This document shows, piece by piece, positions 58,403-64,000 of a stretch of DNA of 64,000 nt; the first letter of the stretch is position 1; each line of letters opens with the position of its first letter. Below the pieces are notes generated by a model, which made no database searches, was not told the origin of the DNA, and saw nothing but the letters and a program-made list of their open reading frames with translations. The DNA is from Apodemus sylvaticus. Taxonomy: Eukaryota > Chordata > Mammalia > Rodentia > Muridae. The stretch spans positions 106,030,782 to 106,094,781 of the forward strand of contig NC_067473.1 in assembly GCF_947179515.1 (NCBI RefSeq), written 5' to 3'. The position numbers were made by a program, and so were the translations under genes.

Positions 58403-58422
58403 ATGTCCAATTAATTGGACAT
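58403..58422. repeat. 20-bp perfect palindrome with TTAATTAA-type core
   Basis: ATGTCCAATT followed by its exact complement. The centre CAATTAATTG contains two overlapping TAATT/ATTA homeodomain-type half-sites. Function unknown. Confidence 0.9.
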
Positions 58423-58639
58423 GTTTTCCACCAAATCAGTTGTTCCTTCATTTGTCCACTGAAGTTACAACTTTAATGTTACAGGTTCTTTCTTGTTATG
58501 CAAAGCTCTTATTGAAATAAAACTCAGTCTGTAGTGTTTAACAAACTAAATAGGAGAGTCCATTGACAACCTTTGTAATATTACCTAAAGTTGCAGCAAA
58601 CACTGCTGATGATGTCCTTCGGTGATCCTCCAATACAAT

Positions 58640-58697
58640 ACCAATGATGATGATGAAGATAATAAGGATGAGAATGATGATGAGGATGATGATAAAA
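58640..58697. repeat. (GAT)n-rich tract
   Basis: Imperfect GAT/GAG/AAT triplets for about 58 bp. Confidence 0.9.
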
Positions 58698-58964
58698 AAT
58701 CATAAATAGCTACGAGTGACATATTTTCTAAAATGAAATACTAATTTTTATGTCCACCACTATCTAGTATGGGATATTTTTTTGTTGTTTGTGAGCTAGT
58801 AATAATGAAAACTTTGACCCAGTATTTCTCATTTATAAATATAGACAAAAAATTGGATAACAGTAGCAAAGAAAAACTTATACTTTCATGCATATGAATT
58901 TCTATTTTTAAAATAATTTTATTGAAAACTATATTTTCCTCCCTTTACTTGACTACCTCAGTGG

Positions 58965-59135
58965 GAAAGAATACACTTAGTGTGGCTCCATATCCCTGGA
59001 CAGGGTGGTACCCAAAGGGGCTTTCCTCTTATTTGGGGAGAATGGGATTAACGGGGGAATGGACATAAAGAGAGAAGGGAGAGGGCTCAGACATGTATAT
59101 AAAATAAGTACACAAATTAATAAAATGAAAATAAT
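58965..59135 (+). mobile_element. Possible old L1 3' end (sense)
   Basis: A CCCTGGACAGGG...GGGGCTTTCCTC block is followed by a G/A-rich stretch (GGGGAATGGACATAAAGAGAG) and a TATATAAAATAAG-type end. This resembles an eroded L1 3' UTR terminus. Confidence 0.35.
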
Positions 59136-60929
59136 ATTTTAATACAATATTTTCTAAATGCAATATTTTCTGTATTTCATAAAAAGTTTTATATAGTAAC
59201 ATGAATTCCATAGACTAAGTGATTACTAATTTAACTCTTTACTTAAAAAAGAAAAGATGTAAAATATCCATTTAGAATTTTTTAAGTAATATTCATGATT
59301 ATACATTAGAATAAATATGTTTATAAACCATTTTTCTTCTTTCAGAGAATATTGTGATCACAGCACTAGATTACCACAAATTATGTAATCAAGTTTCTAT
59401 CATTTGAATTAATTGCAGGGGTTAGCACATCTGAAATTCATTGAATAAGCCTTGCCCTCATAAAACCACCTTTGTGATGATGGTATATCTCCTACTAGGT
59501 ATTAAAAACCAATTTTTATGTCAGCAGTAATTTGCATTTCCAGAGCATTTAGTAATTTGTAAATTATAATCAAATATTGATCATTTTAAATAGTCTCAGA
59601 AGTAGGCATGTAAGTCTCATCATCTTAATTTCACAAGTGAGAAATTAAAATCAGGTATTTGCACAAAAACAGACTACAAATTACTATTTTTAATAGTCAA
59701 ATTAAGTTATGGAAAGTTTCATTTAAATATTCATTGACATGTGCCTCAATTATATGATAGGCAAATTTGGGATGTTTCGAAAATGGAAAAAAAATGCATA
59801 GAAATAGCCATCAAATAAAGGATGCCAATGTCACAGAACTGAACCATGTGAGGACTGGTTGTCACATTTCAAACAAGTTAGTTATATAATTGAAGTTTCC
59901 AAATATTCCTTATTTTAAAAAAATAAAAGGAGGCAAAGTGGCCATGTAACTATATGAATTTGATACAATATTTAAGTGAGAGTAAGTCACAAACTTCTTG
60001 CCTCTCAGAACACTTTATTTATATTTCAAATAACTATATCCACTTTGTCATACCACTATGGGCTGGTGATGCACAAGAGCATTCTTTCAAACAGCACAAC
60101 TCTTGAATCCCAGTTCAGAACAAATATTGCTACTCATCTTATTAGAAATGTAATTTTTATACATCTTTCTCTAAAAAGGCAGGTAAATTAGCTTGTGGAT
60201 ATTGCTAATTCTTATGTCATTGAAATTAATGGTCATTTTTTTTTTTAGAGATTAAATAGTAAACTTGCCTCACTCACAAAAGAACCTGTAAGACAAATTG
60301 GGTTGATGATGTATGCCTGTTCATCAATGATTATTTTGGTTTGGTCATGGTAATATTTACAAATATTGGCTTAAATAGCTGTACTTAGCCAGGATGTATA
60401 CTTTAAAAATCCTGACATATCCAGAGTTTTTCAAACCTGTTTGGGTTTTATGTCTGAAACTTGAATATTATGCAAATATTACTTTTTTAAATAAAAATTT
60501 TGGTCTGTAATTTTTAAAATTTATCAAAAACATTTTAGATATTTCCCATTGAGTAAAAGCAATTTCTAGATTTTAATGATAGAAACATCCTTGCTACCTA
60601 AAATTATTGCTACCTAAAACATATCTTGACATTATGTATTAATAATAAAATGTATGTTGCTAAGCAAAATTTTAAATGTATAGTGTGTGATACTACTGAA
60701 TCTAAACTAATGATTAAATCAACCACTACCACTAATAAATCATGTGTTTTCCCACAGTAATCTCTTTCACACAAGAATGACTAGATAAATTTATTAATTA
60801 ACAGAATACTGCTTCCAATCTCAGGGAAAGATTGTACTCTTTTATTTTTTAATCTTTTCATGTTTAAGAGACACTGGAATTTTTCTTGATACACATGTAA
60901 TTGATGAAAATGATACTAATACTCAATTC
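59136..60929. other. Unassigned AT-rich sequence
   Basis: About 1.8 kb. A weak MIR-like stretch lies at about 59595-59670 (TCATCATCTTAATTTCACAAGTGAGAAA). A TTGCTACCTAAAA unit is repeated in tandem at 60591-60619. No coding signal. Confidence 0.45.
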
Positions 60930-61430
60930 GGTAAAACTATAAGCATGGCAGTATGTCCTCACCTGGAGCATATCAACCCATACCAGTTGGTTATGATTAG
61001 TCAATAAAGATACCAACAGCCCATGGCAGTGCTGAACAGACAGAGGCAAGACTGTTATGATTCCTGGACTAGAGACAGAGAGGAGGAGAGAGAGAAGATG
61101 GAGATCTGCCAAGCCGGAAGAAAGGAAAGGAGTGGAAAGACAAAATGGCAGAGGTTAGTAGAGGAAAGAGAGGAATAACACACATGTGAAGGAGCAAGAA
61201 ACATGTGGCCCAGCTGGACATCACTCTCGTTCCAGAGCAGTCAGCATTGAACATTTTGTAAGTAATAAATCGGAATTATAGGCAAGGGGTGGATTAACTA
61301 ACTGCACAGAAGTTGGGAAGTGACCCAGCCATTGAGCTGATTAATGGATATCAAAATATAAAGGCTGTGCATGTGTCTTTCATTCAGGAACTAAGAATAT
61401 TGGGGCAGGTAGCTAGGAACACATTGCCAA
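60930..61430 (+). mobile_element. Putative LTR-like/retroelement block
   Basis: GTTATGATTAGTCAATAAAG, a GA-rich middle (61065-61110), AGTAATAAATCGGAATTATAGG, AGTTGGGAAGTGACCCAGCCATTGAGCTG and AAGGCTGTGCATGTGTCTTTCATTC occur in an order I associate with a muroid LTR-type repeat that ends in a TGTGTGTCTTTATTC-like stretch. Family not named. Confidence 0.4.
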
Positions 61431-61470
61431 GATCTATTTAATTATTTATTTCTGCAAGATATAGCTTAAA

Positions 61471-61523
<53 letters not shown>
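61471..61523. repeat. (CT)n microsatellite
   Basis: About 26 perfect CT units. Confidence 0.97.
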
Positions 61524-61529
<6 letters not shown>

Positions 61530-61530
<1 letters not shown>

Positions 61531-62184
61531 TGTTTAACTTTCACATAGGCTTCTAATCTGTAAATCCTCAGACCAACTTGTTTATTTTCTTTTGCTGGTA
61601 GCTTAGATTCTAGGAGCTCCCAGAGATCTAGGTTTTTTGACACTGTGGGTCTTCCATTGGGACTGCCATTCTCTTGAGCTCTTTCAATCTTTTCCCTAAC
61701 TTTTCCATAGGGGTCCCCAACTTTAGTCTAATGGTTGGTTCTAAGTTTCTCAGTCAGCTGCTTGTAGGACTGTCATGCTAGGCTGCGTTCTGCAAGCAAA
61801 ACATTCCATAAGTAATAGTGTCAGGGTTTTGTGCCCACAACATCCCAACTTGGGCCAGTCCCTGGTTTGCCTTTCCTCCAGTTTCTGCTCCATTTTGTCC
61901 CTGCATTTCCTTTAGATAGGAAGAATTCTGAGCTAAAGTGTTTGAAGGTGGGTTGGAGACCCCATCCTTCCATGGGGTCCTGTTTCACTATTGAAGGTAG
62001 TCTCTTCAAGTTCCATCTCCTCACTGTTGGGCATTTTGGATAAGATCAACCTCATTGAGTCTTGGGAGCTTCTAAAGTCCTCTCTTTGTTTTTTAATTAT
62101 TATAACCCATTTAGTCCAATTAGTGCTGACTTTATGTACATGGCTATAGAGTGCCATCTACTGGAACATAAGAAACCCACCATG
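61530..62184 (-). mobile_element. L1 3' UTR (antisense), left part
   Basis: Antisense L1 3' UTR. Landmarks are TTTGCTGGTAGCTTAGATTC, TCAGTCAGCTGCTTGTAGGAC, TGCTCCATTTTGTCCCTGCATTTCC, TAGATAGGAAGAATTCTGAG, GACCCCATCCTTCCATGGGG and CTCACTGTTGGGCATTTTGG. It is followed at about 62090-62184 by TAACCCATTTAGTCCAATTAGTGCTG and a GCCATCTACTGGAACATA stretch. The last part may be a second repeat type, and it resumes beyond the insert at 62651. Confidence 0.65.
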
Positions 62185-62662
62185 GTCCTCACCCTTCTTT
62201 ATAGTCCTGTCTTTGGTGGTCCTATCTGATGACTGGGTTGGTAGATGTGTGTAAAGCCCCTTGTAGAAAAACCATTAAACCATCCAGGAGTACAGCTTAT
62301 TGGAAACACCCCTAACCAGTTATCACCTAATTGGAGAGGAGTTTTCACTGAAATTCATACCCAAACCTCTAGAGCAACAAAGCAAACAAATCGTCAGGGC
62401 ACCGAAGGGAGACTGCACCAAAAAGCTTCACCCAAATGTAGCCTCTCTCTTCCACAGTCTCGAGATCAAACTGGGCACAGAGATGTGAGTCCAGTATTCA
62501 TAAAATATTAGGCATAAAGACTCAGGCTGACCTGACATCAGGCTACAGGAAAGGACACAACCCTAATTTTCAACAGCTGCATTCCGGACTTTGTTATTTT
62601 GCATCAAATAAGAATAACCTTTGTGCAAATAAATAACTATAACAAAAAAAAAACCCACCATG
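62173..62662 (+). pseudogene. Candidate processed retrocopy of an unidentified transcript
   Basis: A 459-bp insert (62185-62643) ends with AATAAA (62628-62633) 10 nt before an A-tract (62644-62653). It is framed by a perfect 12-bp direct repeat AAACCCACCATG (62173-62184 and 62651-62662, the leading As of the second overlapping the tail). Polyadenylation signal, A-tail and target-site duplication are the marks of L1-driven retrotransposition of an RNA. The insert has an 88-codon open frame (62245-62511) with no motif that I know. The source gene is not recognised. It could also be a 3' fragment of a non-coding RNA or an LTR transcript. Confidence 0.7.
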
Positions 62663-63000
62663 TACCACACTGCAGAAGAGAAATGACTATTCTTCTCTAG
62701 AGACTATCATCCACCAATATCTCCTCGGTTCCAAGTGGAGCCCATCTCTTTCATCTCTTCCATCTTTCATCTCTGTACTGGTGAGTTGATTGGCTTGATC
62801 TTATTAAGGCTTGTGCCAGAAGCCATAAATGCTGTGTGTTCAGAAGTTCAATGACCTCACTGAATCCAGAAGTCATAATTTCATATGAATCTTCCCGAGA
62901 TTCTCATTTTTATAATTTTTTTCTGCCCCATCACCTAAAGATGTTCACTTAGACTTGGATGAAGTGAGAAGAAAGGTGATATAAATTTCAGATTTAGTGA
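62651..63000 (-). mobile_element. Repeat interrupted by the retrocopy, right part
   Basis: The sequence after the insert (AGACTATCATCCACCAATATCTCCTC, GTTGATTGGCTTGATCTTATTAAGGCTTGTG) continues the old repeat seen at 62090-62184. This supports the view that the insert split a pre-existing element. Class (L1 or LTR) uncertain, and boundaries are eroded. Confidence 0.4.
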
Positions 63001-64000
63001 GAAGCACTTCTTTCTGATTTGTCTAATATTCTTTTTGACAATTGTGATGTGAGTTTTAGTATAACATACCTGCATAAAGAAGTTCACTAAATAACAGGCA
63101 AAAGTCTCATTAGTCTGTTGACTGACATAAGGATAAGTATCAAAAAGGAATCTTGATATTAAATCACTTCAGAAAATAAGTAACAATAGTAGGGTCTGTG
63201 ACTTCCCATGCCAGGGTTTCTTAGCCAGATTTATATAACCCAAAATTATGAATTCTCTCAGTAAATTGACCCCTTAATACTGTTACAAAGATATTTGTAA
63301 CCTCCATAACACAATGCCACTATTATATTATGAACTTATATTGCCAAACAGACCATTATTTTGGCTTTCAGAGTTCACAGGTGGGCAAAATTTTTGATGG
63401 CTTTTAACCCTCATCAATCCCAAAAGCACCATTGAGTACTCTGAATGCTGGTGACTGTAGAGGACATTTTCAGGTCAGGATAAAATAGAATTCCCTGTGT
63501 CCTCTAATTATACCTATTTTCGTCTTCATTTCATGCTCTAACTTTATCTGGAACTGAATTGTTTCCTGTCTTCTCAGTTCTCTTGGCTATTAGTCTTCCT
63601 TAACTGAATAGTTACTACTTATCTCGTACTGTTTATTTTCTTCCTATTTCCACATTTAGTAATTAATGTTTTATTACATAAAGTATACTCTTGTTATTTG
63701 ATTCCTCAAGTGTCATCACTACCAAAGTTGACAATCGAAATTTTTATTTTTTATTAAGCTTATGAACCAGTTGTAGTTAACTCATCAGTTAATCCTTCAT
63801 ATTCAGTGTTACTGATTATGACAAACAGTTTCATGAGGAGACAAGTTGATTATACAGAACAGCAGCTGCAGCTAGGGACAAAAAAGATAGCAAACTAAAG
63901 ACTGAATTAATATGGGTAATTTTTAAAATTCTAAGCAACAACACAATTCCTTGTATGCATATTCATATGACAAAAATAAGATATATAGAATTGGGTATAA
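63001..64000. other. Unassigned AT-rich sequence
   Basis: No named feature seen in the last kilobase. Confidence 0.5.

Larger units (their letters stand above)
58018..58964. other. Unassigned sequence
   Basis: No named repeat apart from the palindrome at 58403-58422 and a GAT-rich tract at 58640-58697. Confidence 0.5.

Noticed and set aside
1..64000. A host gene or previously undescribed gene system
   Set aside because: I searched for long frames, exon-like conserved motifs, CpG-island-like stretches and RNA genes and saw none. All frames with recognisable motifs belong to L1.

Overview
The window looks like AT-rich intergenic DNA from a muroid (mouse/rat-type) rodent. The evidence is the repeat content: B1, B2/B3-type and ID SINEs, MaLR-like LTRs, and many rodent-type LINE-1 (L1) pieces with the typical muroid 3' UTR ending (GAAATGTAAATAAA). 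Genus cannot be fixed from this. I found no host protein-coding gene, no exon set, no tRNA or rRNA gene, no CRISPR array and no bacterial feature. Apart from L1 reading-frame pieces, the open frames are short, isolated and often overlap on both strands, as expected by chance. Family names for repeats come from recognition by eye, and boundaries are usually good to about 10-50 bp.

Layout. 1-13 kb: a MaLR-like LTR, an antisense L1 3' UTR, an ancient MER5A-type DNA transposon, a B1 with target-site duplication (TSD), CA/GA microsatellites, a further LTR-like copy and much unassigned DNA. 13-22 kb: L1 3' ends, old B3-like SINEs, MIR/L2-like relics, a cluster of LTR-like copies and several microsatellites. 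22-34 kb: a B2 with TSD, long antisense and sense L1 3' UTRs, B1s, a TA/TG microsatellite, a minus-strand SINE whose tail has become a TG-rich tract, a ~1 kb sense L1 3' UTR and another LTR-like copy. 34-40 kb: mostly unassigned, with tetranucleotide repeats and B3-like SINEs.

40-46.3 kb is an L1 cluster with rearranged copies. It holds an antisense ORF2 piece, a non-L1-like block and an antisense ORF1 piece. Next comes a minus-strand L1 (42.44-43.72 kb) in which the ORF1 start is joined in frame to the ORF2 C-terminus. A stray 110-bp piece is identical to part of that element, and a textbook 5'-inverted (twin-primed) L1 follows.

49.1-57.5 kb is a nested L1 complex. An old ORF2 (L1-A) is interrupted by a B1 with a GAA/GGA tail. 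It is followed by a second ORF2 piece (L1-B), then a long L1 (L1-C) with 5' UTR, ORF1, ORF2 endonuclease and reverse transcriptase. L1-C is broken by frameshifts and an A28 run. It meets a minus-strand L1 (L1-D) tail to tail, and L1-D is itself split by a younger plus-strand L1 (L1-E) flanked by an imperfect TSD.

57.5-64 kb: microsatellites, a small palindrome, an LTR-like block, and antisense L1-like sequence interrupted by a ~460-bp polyadenylated insert with a 12-bp TSD, a candidate retrocopy of an unidentified transcript.

No element here has a complete coding set, so the region is best read as a graveyard of retroelements. The main interest lies in insertion and rearrangement footprints rather than in a working gene system.
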